Assembly (NCBI GenBank): GCA_015206805.1
Contig: JADEZP010000005.1
Span: 1-44,371 of the forward strand
Origin: Quinella sp. 1Q7
GTDB taxonomy: Bacteria > Bacillota > Negativicutes > Selenomonadales > Selenomonadaceae
DNA length: 44,371 nucleotides
Reading direction: 5' to 3'
The translations under genes were made by a program, and so were the position numbers. The notes beneath the pieces were generated by a model that worked only from the letters and a program-made list of their open reading frames with translations, was not told where the DNA came from and did no database searches. Every line of letters begins with the position of its first letter. The stretch's first letter is position 1. Below are positions 17,566 through 25,476 of the stretch, piece after piece.

Positions 17566-17856
17566 TCAAAGATCTCTCAACAGCCCGCTGACGAGCAGGA
17601 AACTCACGGCAAGGAAAATTACACAGCCGATAACGAAGACGACCCAATCGGGCTTGTACCGCCAAATAATTTCTCCGCTCAAACGTTCCAGCGACAGCTT
17701 GGAATTTTTTTCGGCGACGGGCAGATAAATCAGCGCGCCGAGCACTAATCCGAAAATCAGTATGCCGATAAGCCCGACCGTCACGTCAAGCGGCGGAATT
17801 TCAATCAAGCCCGAAAACGCCTCGCCAACGGAACTTCCTGCAACATCTCTGTCCAT
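17566..17856 (-). CDS. Small two-span membrane protein
   Basis: A 96-residue protein with two hydrophobic helices (about VTVGLIGILIFGLVLGAL and WVVFVIGCVIFLAVSFLL) separated by a charged loop. Family unknown. The ATG at 17856 is chosen because GGAGG on the minus strand lies 8 bases before it; that GGAGG is inside the duplicated nrdG 3' end, at the position corresponding to the nrdG stop region. The longer frame starting at 17904 begins inside the duplicate and is unlikely. It probably belongs to the nrdG transcript. Confidence 0.6.
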   Translation of the reverse strand: MDRDVAGSSVGEAFSGLIEIPPLDVTVGLIGILIFGLVLGALIYLPVAEKNSKLSLERLSGEIIWRYKPDWVVFVIGCVIFLAVSFLLVSGLLRDL

Positions 17857-17860
17857 CAAT

Positions 17861-17969
17861 TCAACCTCCGAATTCAGACCAAAGCACGATTTTTTTCTGC
17901 GCACGGGATTTTTTAACGTCGATGATTCGCCGATTGCTTGAGCCGCGAAATTGCAAGTCCAAGTCGCGC
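17861..17969 (-). repeat. Copy of the nrdG 3' end, 119 bp downstream of the original
   Basis: Bases 17861-17969 repeat 17980-18088 with few changes (the final codons of nrdG from about LRDLDLQF to the stop). The offset is 119 bases. In the copy the bases before the stop triplet read GGAGGTTGA instead of GTCGGTTGA on the minus strand, which creates the ribosome site used by the 96-residue gene. The copy has no start codon and is non-coding. Confidence 0.95.
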
Positions 17970-17979
17970 GTCCGACAAC

Positions 17980-18474
17980 TCAACCGACGAATTCAGACCA
18001 AAGCACGATTTTATTTTGCGCACGAGATTTTTTAACGTCGATGATTCGCTGATTGCTTGAGCCGCGAAATTGCAAGTCCAAGTCGCGCAACGACTCGACA
18101 AACGCGCCGTCGACAAGCACGTCGACATTTTCAAGCAACGGTTGAGCGGCGGCGGGAATTTCCTCGAACGTGTAGCCGGTGTAGCACCAGACGTTGAGTC
18201 CGAAATTTTTCACGGCGTGCGCAAGTTCACAAGCGGCGTCGACCTGCAAAAGCGGTTCGCCGCCCGTCAACGTGAGCCCGTCGAGTAGCGGGTTTTTTTT
18301 TATAGCGGCAAGTATCTCGTCCGTGTCGACAAGGCGTCCGCCGTCAAGCGCGTGCGTTTCGGGATTGTGACAGCCTTCGCAATGGCGCAGACAGCCCTGC
18401 ATGAAAACCGCGTAACGAATTCCGTCGCCGTCAACAAAACTTTCGGGCACAAGTCCCGCGATACGAATCAGCAA
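17980..18474 (-). CDS. nrdG: Anaerobic ribonucleotide reductase activating protein
   Basis: A 164-residue radical-SAM enzyme that installs the glycyl radical on the class III ribonucleotide reductase NrdD, for deoxynucleotide synthesis without oxygen. The FeS motif CxxxCxxC appears as GCLRHCEGCHNPET, followed by TGGEPL, and the C-terminal RGSSNQRIIDV stretch is characteristic of NrdG. A TTG start at 18474 is chosen: GGAGG lies 9 bases upstream and the family N-terminus (IRIAGLVPESFVDGDGIR) begins here; the frame extends to 18609 without a ribosome site. nrdD is not in the window. A good promoter lies just upstream, back-to-back with that of nadE. Confidence 0.9.
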   Translation of the reverse strand: MLIRIAGLVPESFVDGDGIRYAVFMQGCLRHCEGCHNPETHALDGGRLVDTDEILAAIKKNPLLDGLTLTGGEPLLQVDAACELAHAVKNFGLNVWCYTGYTFEEIPAAAQPLLENVDVLVDGAFVESLRDLDLQFRGSSNQRIIDVKKSRAQNKIVLWSEFVG

Positions 18475-18495
18475 CTCAATCGACCTCCGCCGCCG

Positions 18496-18524
18496 ATTAT
18501 AATTCTTCGCCACGCGAAAGGCAA
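18496..18524 (-). promoter_or_regulatory. Predicted sigma-A promoter of nrdG
   Basis: On the minus strand, TTGCCT (18524-18519), a 17-base spacer and TATAAT (18501-18496) precede the ribosome site and TTG start of nrdG at 18474. The -10 box is perfect. Confidence 0.7.
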
Positions 18525-18537
18525 CGTAAACTTTTAA

Positions 18538-18566
18538 TTGCGCAACTGCCCGAAATGAATTATAGT
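18538..18566 (+). promoter_or_regulatory. Predicted sigma-A promoter of nadE
   Basis: TTGCGC (18538-18543), a 17-base spacer and TATAGT (18561-18566) lie 31 bases before the nadE start. It is divergent from the nrdG promoter, with 13 bases between the two -35 boxes, so a regulator bound here could affect both. Confidence 0.6.
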
Positions 18567-18596
18567 TGACGCAAAAAATTTTGGGAGGCGATCGGC

Positions 18597-20084
18597 TTGA
18601 AAATTGCATACGCGCAAATGAAAGTCGCGGCGGGACATCTCGACATCAACACGGAAAAAATTTTGCGGCTAATCGGCGAGGCACGTGCTCACGGCGCGGA
18701 AGTGTTGATTCTGCCCGAACACGCCGTATCGGGATTAATGGTCGGCAATTCGGCGCGGCAGGAAAGTTTTCGGCGCGAATGTGCACGTTGCGTCGAGGAA
18801 ATTTTATCGGCGGGCGAAGGTCTTGCCGTCGTGTTGCGCGAAGAAAATTTTTCGGGCGTCGACGTGAAATTTTTGACTGCGCCGTTCAGCTTGAGCCGAC
18901 GTGACGACTTCGCGACGGTCAAGCGTCCGCTGATTCAAGTCGGCTGCGTCGGCGTGCAAAATACCTGCAAGACGATTTACACGTTTGACGGCGGCAGTGC
19001 GGTCATAAATTCGCGCGGCGAAGTCGTTCAGCGTGCCGAGCCCTTCGCGGAGTGCATGAACTTTGTCGAGCTTGAGGCGATTGATAAAATGCCCGCCCTT
19101 GCGCCCGTCGACGAGCCCGAAGTCGCGAAAATTCATCGTGCGCTGAAATACGGCGTGAAAACTTTTCTGGAGCAAATCGGCTTGCAAAAGGTCGTTATCG
19201 GCGTCAGCGGCGGTATCGATTCGGCTGTCGCCGCCGCGCTGTATGTCGACGTGCTTGGCGCGGAAAATGTTTACCTTGTCAACATGCCGAGCGTCTTCAA
19301 TTCCGCGACGACGAAATCTTTGAGCGAGCGGCTTGCGAAAAATTTGGGCTGTAAATATTTTGTCGTGCCGATTCAAGAGTCCGTCGATTGGACCGTCAAA
19401 CAGCTTGAGGGCGTCGGCGTGAGCGTGTCGAATTTCGTTCGCGAAAACATTCAAGCCCGCGACCGCAGTTCGCGAATTTTGGCGGCGATTGCGGCGGCTG
19501 TCGGAGGCGGCTTCACCTGCAACGCCAACAAAGCCGAATCGACTGTCGGTTACGCCACGCTTTACGGCGACGAGGCGGGCTTCATGAGCGCGCTTGCCGA
19601 CCTGTGGAAGTTTCAAGTTTACGAGCTTGCGAATTACTTCAACGACGAAATTTTCCGCAGTGAAGTCATTCCGCAGGGCATTATCGACATTGTGCCGAGT
19701 GCCGAGCTGTCGACTGCGCAAAACGTCGACGAGGGCAAGGGCGACCCGCTCAAGTACCCGTATCACGATTATTTGTTGCGCGCCTTCGTTGAGCAGGACG
19801 CCATGCCCGAAGACGTTTTGTATTGGTACGCGACGGGCACGCTTGAGGCGGAGATTGGTTGCGAACGCGGGCTTGTCAAAAAATATTTTCCGACCGCGCA
19901 AGAATTCATTGCGGACTTGGAGCGTTGGTGGCGGCAATTCACGGGCATGGGCGTCGCCAAACGGATTCAGTCGCCGCCGATTCTTGCGGTCACGGATCGT
20001 CCGTTCGGCTCATTCAACGAATCGCAAAACGGCGTCTACTTCACGCGCGGCTATCTTGAGCTGAAGGCGCGGTTGCTCGGCTGA
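18597..20084 (+). CDS. nadE: NAD+ synthetase with shortened glutaminase domain
   Basis: NadE makes NAD+ from deamido-NAD+ with ATP and ammonia. The C-terminal synthetase domain is intact: P-loop SGGIDS (204-209), the middle stretch NKAESTVGYATLYGDEAG, and the conserved end. The N-terminal nitrilase-like domain, which in glutamine-dependent NadE supplies ammonia, is only about 165 residues instead of roughly 250. The Glu of the triad is there (PEHAVSG, Glu41), but the stretch that should carry the catalytic Lys and the Cys (usually in an ICED-like motif) is absent; sequence passes from about residue 80 to the late-domain block FDGGSAVINSRGEVV. It is therefore probably ammonia-dependent (inference). 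The TTG start has GGGAGG at 18583-18588. A copy of its 3' end follows. Confidence 0.88.
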   Translation: MKIAYAQMKVAAGHLDINTEKILRLIGEARAHGAEVLILPEHAVSGLMVGNSARQESFRRECARCVEEILSAGEGLAVVLREENFSGVDVKFLTAPFSLSRRDDFATVKRPLIQVGCVGVQNTCKTIYTFDGGSAVINSRGEVVQRAEPFAECMNFVELEAIDKMPALAPVDEPEVAKIHRALKYGVKTFLEQIGLQKVVIGVSGGIDSAVAAALYVDVLGAENVYLVNMPSVFNSATTKSLSERLAKNLGCKYFVVPIQESVDWTVKQLEGVGVSVSNFVRENIQARDRSSRILAAIAAAVGGGFTCNANKAESTVGYATLYGDEAGFMSALADLWKFQVYELANYFNDEIFRSEVIPQGIIDIVPSAELSTAQNVDEGKGDPLKYPYHDYLLRAFVEQDAMPEDVLYWYATGTLEAEIGCERGLVKKYFPTAQEFIADLERWWRQFTGMGVAKRIQSPPILAVTDRPFGSFNESQNGVYFTRGYLELKARLLG

Positions 20085-20094
20085 CGGGCGGCTT

Positions 20095-20212
20095 GCGGAC
20101 GTGGAGCGTTGGTGGCGGCAGTTCACGGTTACAGGCGTCGCAAAACGGCGTCTACCTCACGCGCGGCTATCTTGAGCTGAAGGCGCGGTTACTCGGCTGA
20201 CGGGCGGCTTGC
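20095..20212 (+). repeat. Copy of the nadE 3' end with an internal deletion, offset 116 bp
   Basis: The copy starts at GCGGAC (20095), corresponding to 19911 in nadE, and ends after the shared GACGGGCGGCTTGC tail. The TGA of the copy (20198-20200) is 116 bases after the real stop (20082-20084). About 68 bases are missing inside the copy, where text around GGCGTCGC has been joined to text around TCGCAAAACGG, consistent with deletion between short repeats. The copy has no start and is non-coding. Confidence 0.95.
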
Positions 20213-20256
20213 CAAAAATTTTTGAGCTTGGCACGCGCAACCGTTCCCGACGCAAA

Positions 20257-20285
20257 TTTACAAGGCGACGATTCTCTGATATAAT
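20257..20285 (+). promoter_or_regulatory. Predicted sigma-A promoter of recA
   Basis: TTTACA (20257-20262), a 17-base spacer and TATAAT (20280-20285) precede recA. I saw no clear LexA box (such as GAAC-N4-GTTC) overlapping it, so damage control of recA is not evident from this stretch. Confidence 0.8.
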
Positions 20286-20319
20286 TTGCCGCGACATTGA
20301 ACTCGAAAGGAGCGCAATC

Positions 20320-21390
20320 ATGGACAAACAAGAAGCGTTGGCGGCGGCTCTCAAAAGTATCGAAAAAGAATTCGGCAAGGGCTCAATCATGCGGCTCGGA
20401 GACAATACGGCGCGCTTGGACGTTAAAGTCGTGTCGACGGGAATTTTGCCGCTGGATGTCGCGCTGGGAATTGGCGGACTGCCTCGCGGACGAATCACCG
20501 AAATTTACGGTCCCGAAGCCGGCGGCAAGACGACGGTCGCATTGCACATTATCGCCTCGATTCAAAAGCTCGGTGGTACTGCGGCGTTCATTGACGCCGA
20601 ACACGCGCTTGACCCGACGTATGCAAAACGGCTCGGCGTCGACGTGGACAACCTCCTGCTTGCGCAACCCGATACCGGCGAACAGGGACTCGACATTGCC
20701 GAAGCTCTGATACGCTCCGCCGCGCTTGATGTCGTCGTCATCGATTCAGTCGCCGCGCTCGTGCCAAAATCCGAAATCGAAGGCGAAATGGGCGATGCAA
20801 ACGTCGGACTGCACGCGCGCATGATGAGCAAGGCGATGCGCAAACTCACGGCGATTATCGGCAAGACTGACACTGTCGCGATTTTTATCAACCAGATTCG
20901 CGAAAAAGTCGGCGTCATGTACGGCAACCCCGAAACGACGACGGGCGGTCGCGCGCTGAAATTTTATGCGTCCGTGCGGCTGGAAGTTCGCAAGGGTGAG
21001 CCGCTCAAACTCGGCACTGAAATTGTCGGCAACCGCGTCAAAATCAAAGTCGCCAAAAATAAAGTCGCGCCGCCCTTCAGAACCGCCGACTTCGATTTGA
21101 TTTACGGCGAAGGTTATTCGCGATTCGGCACGCTCGTCGACTTGGGAACTACTTTCGGCATTGTCGATAAGGCGGGCGCATTTTTCTCCTACAACGGCGA
21201 ACGGCTCGGTCAAGGTCGCGAGAACGCCAAAAAATTTTTGCGCGAACATCTCGAACTTGCCGACGAAATCGAAACCAAACTTCGCGATGCCGTCATGAAA
21301 TCTTTTGCGCCGCCCGAAACGGCGGAACTTGAAGTTGTCGACGACTCCGACGCTCAAGATGAGCCCGACAACTTCAGCGACGACGAATAA
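20320..21390 (+). CDS. recA: Recombinase A
   Basis: RecA coats single-stranded DNA, drives strand exchange and triggers LexA cleavage. The 356-residue length is normal. The Walker A loop reads GPEAGGKTT, a variant of the usual GPESSGKTT. Walker B ([10 protein letters not shown]), the DNA-binding loop region [13 protein letters not shown] and the [22 protein letters not shown] stretch are all present, followed by an acidic tail ([16 protein letters not shown]). The ATG at 20320 is preferred because AAAGGAG lies at 20306-20312; a longer frame from 20209 starts within the nadE duplicate. It has its own promoter and terminator, so it is likely monocistronic. Confidence 0.97.
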   Translation: MDKQEALAAALKSIEKEFGKGSIMRLGDNTARLDVKVVSTGILPLDVALGIGGLPRGRITEIYGPEAGGKTTVALHIIASIQKLGGTAAFIDAEHALDPTYAKRLGVDVDNLLLAQPDTGEQGLDIAEALIRSAALDVVVIDSVAALVPKSEIEGEMGDANVGLHARMMSKAMRKLTAIIGKTDTVAIFINQIREKVGVMYGNPETTTGGRALKFYASVRLEVRKGEPLKLGTEIVGNRVKIKVAKNKVAPPFRTADFDLIYGEGYSRFGTLVDLGTTFGIVDKAGAFFSYNGERLGQGRENAKKFLREHLELADEIETKLRDAVMKSFAPPETAELEVVDDSDAQDEPDNFSDDE

Positions 21391-21416
21391 ATTTCCATAC
21401 ACGCTTGCAAACGAAA

Positions 21417-21450
21417 AGCCCTCGACAATGCGTCGGGGGCTGAATTTTTT
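21417..21450 (+). terminator. Rho-independent terminator of recA
   Basis: AGCCCTCGAC (21417-21426) pairs with GTCGGGGGCT (21432-21441), with one T-G wobble and a 5-base loop, and is followed by GAATTTTTT. A nearly identical stem recurs at 21634-21658. Confidence 0.9.
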
Positions 21451-21451
21451 C

Positions 21452-21480
21452 TTGCAATTCGGCGGCATACGTGATATAAA
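21452..21480 (+). promoter_or_regulatory. Possible promoter downstream of recA
   Basis: TTGCAA (21452-21457), a 17-base spacer and TATAAA (21475-21480) start just after the recA terminator and point at a 180-base gap without a gene that ends in a second terminator. A small transcript would be the product. Confidence 0.5.
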
Positions 21481-21486
21481 TTCAGC

Positions 21487-21666
21487 AGTTGATTCAAAAT
21501 TCAACGGTCGCGCATGCCTCCATACCGTTTACGGTTTTGAAACTGCCCGTGTTCACCGCCGCTGACCAGTCGTCCGTGGCGGCTGACGTCACGCATGCCT
21601 CCATACCGTTTACGGTCTTCGGAGCAACAAAAAAGCCCCCGACATTGCGTCGGGGGCTGAAATTTT
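21487..21666 (+). ncRNA. Candidate small RNA between recA and addB
   Basis: The gap between a promoter-like site (21452-21480) and a strong terminator (21634-21665) has no convincing gene. It contains a 25-base direct repeat at 21511-21535 and 21592-21616; each copy ends in ACCGT-TT-ACGGT, a small hairpin. Between them a GC-rich CCGCC/GGCGG stem can form. Each repeat contains an ATG opening a very short frame (MPPYRLR), but no ribosome site precedes it. I do not match it to a known RNA family. If transcribed it would be about 180 nt. Confidence 0.35.
21634..21665. terminator. Bidirectional terminator between recA region and addB
   Basis: AGCCCCCGAC (21634-21643) pairs perfectly with GTCGGGGGCT (21649-21658). 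T-runs flank it on the plus side (AAATTTTTTT) and, read on the minus strand, after the stem (TTTTTTG). It can end addB, whose stop is at 21668-21670, and any plus-strand transcript from 21480. Stem and flanks closely copy the recA terminator 217 bases upstream. Confidence 0.85.
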
Positions 21667-21667
21667 T

Positions 21668-24600
21668 TTAGGCGTCGTTAATCGCGGCGCGCATGGCGGC
21701 AAGAACGTCGTCTTCCTTAATCGGCGCGGAAATATCGTTGACGGCGCGGTCGAAGTCGCACAGCGCGGTGAATGGGCAATATTCGCAGGCGTCGTCGTCT
21801 TTGCCGAATTTGGCGGGCTTGACTTCAATGTCTCCGCTCAAAATTCGTTCGGCGGTCGTCTGCAAAATTTTTTCGGCGTAATCAATGACGGTCTGCAGGC
21901 CGTCGCGGCTTAGCAAATTTTTGTCTTTCATGGCGACGAAATTTCCGGTGCTGTCGACGGCGTTTTTAATTTCGTCGTCGACGCGAAGGAGCCCGGGCAT
22001 TTTGAGATCGTCGACGCCTTTGGAGTTCGCCTCGTCGTCGTTACGCCCGCTGCCGCGCGACAGCCGCAGTAAACAGTACAACATCGCGCCCGCCTCGCGA
22101 CTGCCGACTGCCGACAAATTTTTCGCCGCACCGAGATAAATCGCCAGCTGCAAGCTCAAGCCGCCGTAAATTTTCTGCAGGGTGAGCGTCGATTTGCCCG
22201 TCTTGTAGTCGATAATCAGAAAATATTTTCCGTCGCCGCTCAAGTCGATTCGGTCAATGCGCCCGCTCAAATCAACCGTCACGTCGCCGACTTTGCGCGT
22301 GCCGTTGAGCTCGTCAAAGGGCGTCTCGAAAATTTTCGGGTGGAATTGGCTGACGGCGTCCAGCTTAATCAGGCGGCTCAACGACTCGACGGCGACCAGC
22401 TTAATGCGTTCGCGGCGGTGTTCAAGCGTCTTGGTGCTCAACAAAATTTTGTTGTGGACGCGCGGCGTGAGTTCGTCCAAAATTTTATCGACGCGACCGT
22501 TAAGCTCGACGGCATTGACTGACGACCACGGACGATTTTCGCGCTTGAGGTCAAGTCCGAAACGCCGCATCACCGCGTGCAAAATATTTCCGATGTCGGG
22601 CGATTGAACTTTGTATTCGGCGCGTTCGGCAAGCTTGAGCCCGTGCTCCGCGAAAAATTTAAACGGGCACTCGTTGAAGCTCTCAAACTTCGTTACGGAA
22701 GCCCGCATTCTGCGCGACGGCGCGTAAAGTCTTTCGGCAGTCGATTGGCTCAATGTTCGTTCGCCCGCCGCGAAAATTTCACTGCCGAGGCTCTGCAAAA
22801 CGTCAAGCTCAACGCGCACCGTCGGCACGTCGAAAATCGCGCGAATCTTGCTCAACAGCGGCGACGCCGAAATTTTATCGCCCGCCGCGTCAGCCGTCGG
22901 ATACGACAGCCACAAAAATTCACGCGCCTCCGTCAGCCCGCGATATATCAAAAATTTTTCCGCAAACAACTGTTCGCGTCCGCCCAACGAAATTTCCACG
23001 CCCGCATCGTGAAGCCGCGTTCGGTCCATGTCGTTGAGCAAATTTTTTTCGACGACACTGCGCGGGAAATTTTTATCGTCGAAGCCGAGCACGAATATCG
23101 CCCGAGAATTTTGCAGTGAGTTCTGCTCAAACTGCGCGACCGTCACCTCGTCGAGACCCGGCGGTATCAGCGACATTTCCAGCGCGTCGAGTCCTTCGCA
23201 GATTATCGCGTCGAAGTCCCGCGCCGTGATTGTGTCGTCGCCCAGTGCGTCAACGACCTGTTCAAACAGCGTGACAACGTCGTCCCAAATTTTCAGGTGC
23301 TCCCGCGAAAGCGCAAGGTTGCCGCGCAGTTCCTCCGTCCGCGACCAATCCTCAAGCCGCGCATGAACGTTGAGCTCCTCAAGCAGGTTGAACAGTGCCG
23401 TCGTCAGCGCAACGACGTCGCCCGCCGCCGACTTCACGCGCTCCGCAAGGTGTTCGAGCGGTTTGACGACACGCCGCCGAATTTCGTTGACGCGCTCCAA
23501 AAGTTCAAGCTCCGCCGCGTCGGGAAGTCGATTCGGCATATCCAGCGACCGCACGCGTCGCCAATCCCACGTCCGCAGCCACGCCGCGCCTTTAACGCCG
23601 AATTCCACAACGTAATTTTCCAGCAGGTCAAGTTCATCTTGCGTTGCGTCGAAAAATCCCGTCCGCAGGCAACGGAAAACCGCCTCCCGCCGCCAACCGC
23701 GCAACACCACTTCCAACGCCGACCGCAACAACTCCGCCGCAGGATGATGCGCCGCCGCACGCTTGATGTCCACGAAAAACGGTATCGCGTGCACCTCGAA
23801 CAACGGCTTTACAAGCTTGAAATACGTTTCGTCGCGGACAAGTATTCCGATGTCGCGAAGTCGCCAACCCGACTTGACGAGCCGCAAAATTTCCCGCGCA
23901 GTCGCCTCGACTTCCGCGCGACGATTGACAGCCTCCACGACCGTCAAGCCCGTTGCCGAGCCGTCAAATTTTTTCGGCGCGTAATCGAACAGCCGACGCT
24001 CCAAAATTTTCAGCGGCGTTGATAAAAATCTGCGCGGGGACTCAAGGCGCGTGATTGAGACTTCGACGCCGACATCCGCCGCCAAATTTTTCAGCGTGTG
24101 GAAAGTTTGCGACGCCCGATTGAAAATGCCGACCTCCTCCAAATTTTCGCGACTGTTAAGGTTCGTGTCCATCGGCAGCGTTATGTGGACGTTGCGGGCG
24201 TGAGTGAACAGTTGACGCAAAAAATTTCGCTGTTGCGGGTCAAAGAATATAAACCCGTCAACGAAAATTTCCGCGCTTGCAACCGTCGGCGACTGCGCCA
24301 AAAGTTCCGCCGCGTGCTCAAGCAAATTGCCGTCGTCGGTGAGTTTGTCGGTCAGCGAGTCGTGAAAGTCTTCCGCCAAAATTTTCAGGTCGCGCAATTT
24401 GTCGCGCAGTTCGTCGTCGTCGACACTGTCAGCCGCCGCGTCGAGTTTGTCGCCGTCAAGATTGTACGTGCGCAATTCCTTGAGCTCGTCGGACAAAATT
24501 TCCGCGAAGCCGTGCTGTTTTGCGGCGCGAACAAAAAATTTCAAATCGGCGGCTTTATCGCGACGCAGTAAAATTTTCCGCAGGAGAAGTCGTCGCCCGA

Positions 24601-24859
24601 TGTCGGATATGCGCGGTGCAAGTGCCCCGCCGACTTCATCTAGGATTTGTCGTGCGAATCGGTTGAAACTTTGCATTCGCGTGTTGACTGCGCCGCCCGT
24701 CAATGCCGCCAGCTCCAGCTCCGCGCGATACGTTTGGTAGGCGGGCAGCAGGAAAATTATCGGCGTCGTGAGCGGTTCTCGCTCCAAAATTTCGCGGGCA
24801 CGTTGCAGACAGCGGAACGTCTTGCCGACACCTGCGCGCCCGATAATCAATTCGACCAT
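21668..24859 (-). CDS. addB: AddB-type helicase/exonuclease subunit
   Basis: A 1063-residue subunit of the AddAB double-strand-break resection enzyme, which processes DNA ends before RecA loading. The N-terminus has the P-loop GRAGVGKT (about 6-13). Near the C-terminus is the RecB-family nuclease motif IDYKTGKS. The four cysteines of an AddB iron-sulphur cluster are there: one in SFNECPFKFF before the nuclease domain and three in CEYCPFTALC after it. The ATG at 24859 has AAAGGAG close upstream; a frame from 24961 runs through the terminator hairpin and is rejected. addA is not in the window. A terminator separates it from the gene upstream, although no clear promoter was found. Confidence 0.88.
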   Translation of the reverse strand: MVELIIGRAGVGKTFRCLQRAREILEREPLTTPIIFLLPAYQTYRAELELAALTGGAVNTRMQSFNRFARQILDEVGGALAPRISDIGRRLLLRKILLRRDKAADLKFFVRAAKQHGFAEILSDELKELRTYNLDGDKLDAAADSVDDDELRDKLRDLKILAEDFHDSLTDKLTDDGNLLEHAAELLAQSPTVASAEIFVDGFIFFDPQQRNFLRQLFTHARNVHITLPMDTNLNSRENLEEVGIFNRASQTFHTLKNLAADVGVEVSITRLESPRRFLSTPLKILERRLFDYAPKKFDGSATGLTVVEAVNRRAEVEATAREILRLVKSGWRLRDIGILVRDETYFKLVKPLFEVHAIPFFVDIKRAAAHHPAAELLRSALEVVLRGWRREAVFRCLRTGFFDATQDELDLLENYVVEFGVKGAAWLRTWDWRRVRSLDMPNRLPDAAELELLERVNEIRRRVVKPLEHLAERVKSAAGDVVALTTALFNLLEELNVHARLEDWSRTEELRGNLALSREHLKIWDDVVTLFEQVVDALGDDTITARDFDAIICEGLDALEMSLIPPGLDEVTVAQFEQNSLQNSRAIFVLGFDDKNFPRSVVEKNLLNDMDRTRLHDAGVEISLGGREQLFAEKFLIYRGLTEAREFLWLSYPTADAAGDKISASPLLSKIRAIFDVPTVRVELDVLQSLGSEIFAAGERTLSQSTAERLYAPSRRMRASVTKFESFNECPFKFFAEHGLKLAERAEYKVQSPDIGNILHAVMRRFGLDLKRENRPWSSVNAVELNGRVDKILDELTPRVHNKILLSTKTLEHRRERIKLVAVESLSRLIKLDAVSQFHPKIFETPFDELNGTRKVGDVTVDLSGRIDRIDLSGDGKYFLIIDYKTGKSTLTLQKIYGGLSLQLAIYLGAAKNLSAVGSREAGAMLYCLLRLSRGSGRNDDEANSKGVDDLKMPGLLRVDDEIKNAVDSTGNFVAMKDKNLLSRDGLQTVIDYAEKILQTTAERILSGDIEVKPAKFGKDDDACEYCPFTALCDFDRAVNDISAPIKEDDVLAAMRAAINDA

Positions 24860-24887
24860 GATTGCTCCTTTCGACATGCGCAAAAAA

Positions 24888-24925
24888 AATTCCCCGTCAA
24901 CGTCGCGGCGGGGAAAATTTTTTTT
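24888..24925. terminator. Bidirectional terminator upstream of addB
   Basis: TTCCCCG (24890-24896) pairs with CGGGGAA (24909-24915) around a 12-base loop. T-runs lie on both sides (AAAAAAAATT before and AAAATTTTTTTT after on the plus strand), so it works in either direction. On the minus strand it closes the 179-residue secreted-protein gene. Confidence 0.75.
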
Positions 24926-25463
24926 ATGGCAACGTGATACCTCGCGCCGCAACCTGCTCATGCAAGCGCGGCATGTGCGTCAGAAAAATTTCGATTAACC
25001 GTTCGTGCACGGGATTGCGAATCGTGCCGTGATAATGCGACGGATTGAGCGTGCCCGCCGAGTAAAACGGTTTGTTGCAAATGATGTCTTTGCGGAAAAC
25101 GTCGAACAGCGCGTACACCGGCACGACGTGAATTTTACCTTGCCACGCGCCCAAGTCGTCGTCGATTTGTCCGCGCGGCTGATTCAGCAAAATCATTTCA
25201 AAAATCAGCGGCGAGTATCCGTGTGGAGTGCGCGTCAAGTAGAAATCGTAAACTTTGCGCGAATATTTCACGAGAGCCATTGAGTTTGCCGAGCTGTCCG
25301 CCGTTATGAAATAAAGCGTGCCGTCAGTCTTCAGGCGAACCAACGTAAGGGCGGCGGATTTGCCTTCAGTATAGGTTGTAGCCAACGCGTCGAAGTTGTC
25401 AGCCGCCTCGACGTGCGCCGTAAAAATTATCAGCGCGAACAACAAAAAAATTTTCTTCGCCAC
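24924..25463 (-). CDS. Secreted protein of unknown function
   Basis: About 179 residues with a clear signal peptide (KK, then FLLFALIIFTA, cleavage near VEAA-D), so probably periplasmic. No family recognised. The mature part alternates strands with Tyr, Thr and His-rich stretches and contains SHYHGTIRNPVHERLIEIF near the C-terminus. The GTG at 25463 gives the best signal peptide; an in-frame GTG at 25472 lies only two bases after the GAGG and is less likely. It follows the 308-residue gene by 13 bases on the same strand. Confidence 0.55.
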   Translation of the reverse strand: MAKKIFLLFALIIFTAHVEAADNFDALATTYTEGKSAALTLVRLKTDGTLYFITADSSANSMALVKYSRKVYDFYLTRTPHGYSPLIFEMILLNQPRGQIDDDLGAWQGKIHVVPVYALFDVFRKDIICNKPFYSAGTLNPSHYHGTIRNPVHERLIEIFLTHMPRLHEQVAARGITLP

Positions 25464-25476
25464 GTGAATCACCGCC

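Noticed and set aside
22577-24022. Plus-strand frames of 180 and 241 codons within addB
   Set aside because: Antisense to the conserved addB gene and lacking start signals; Arg-rich mirrored composition.
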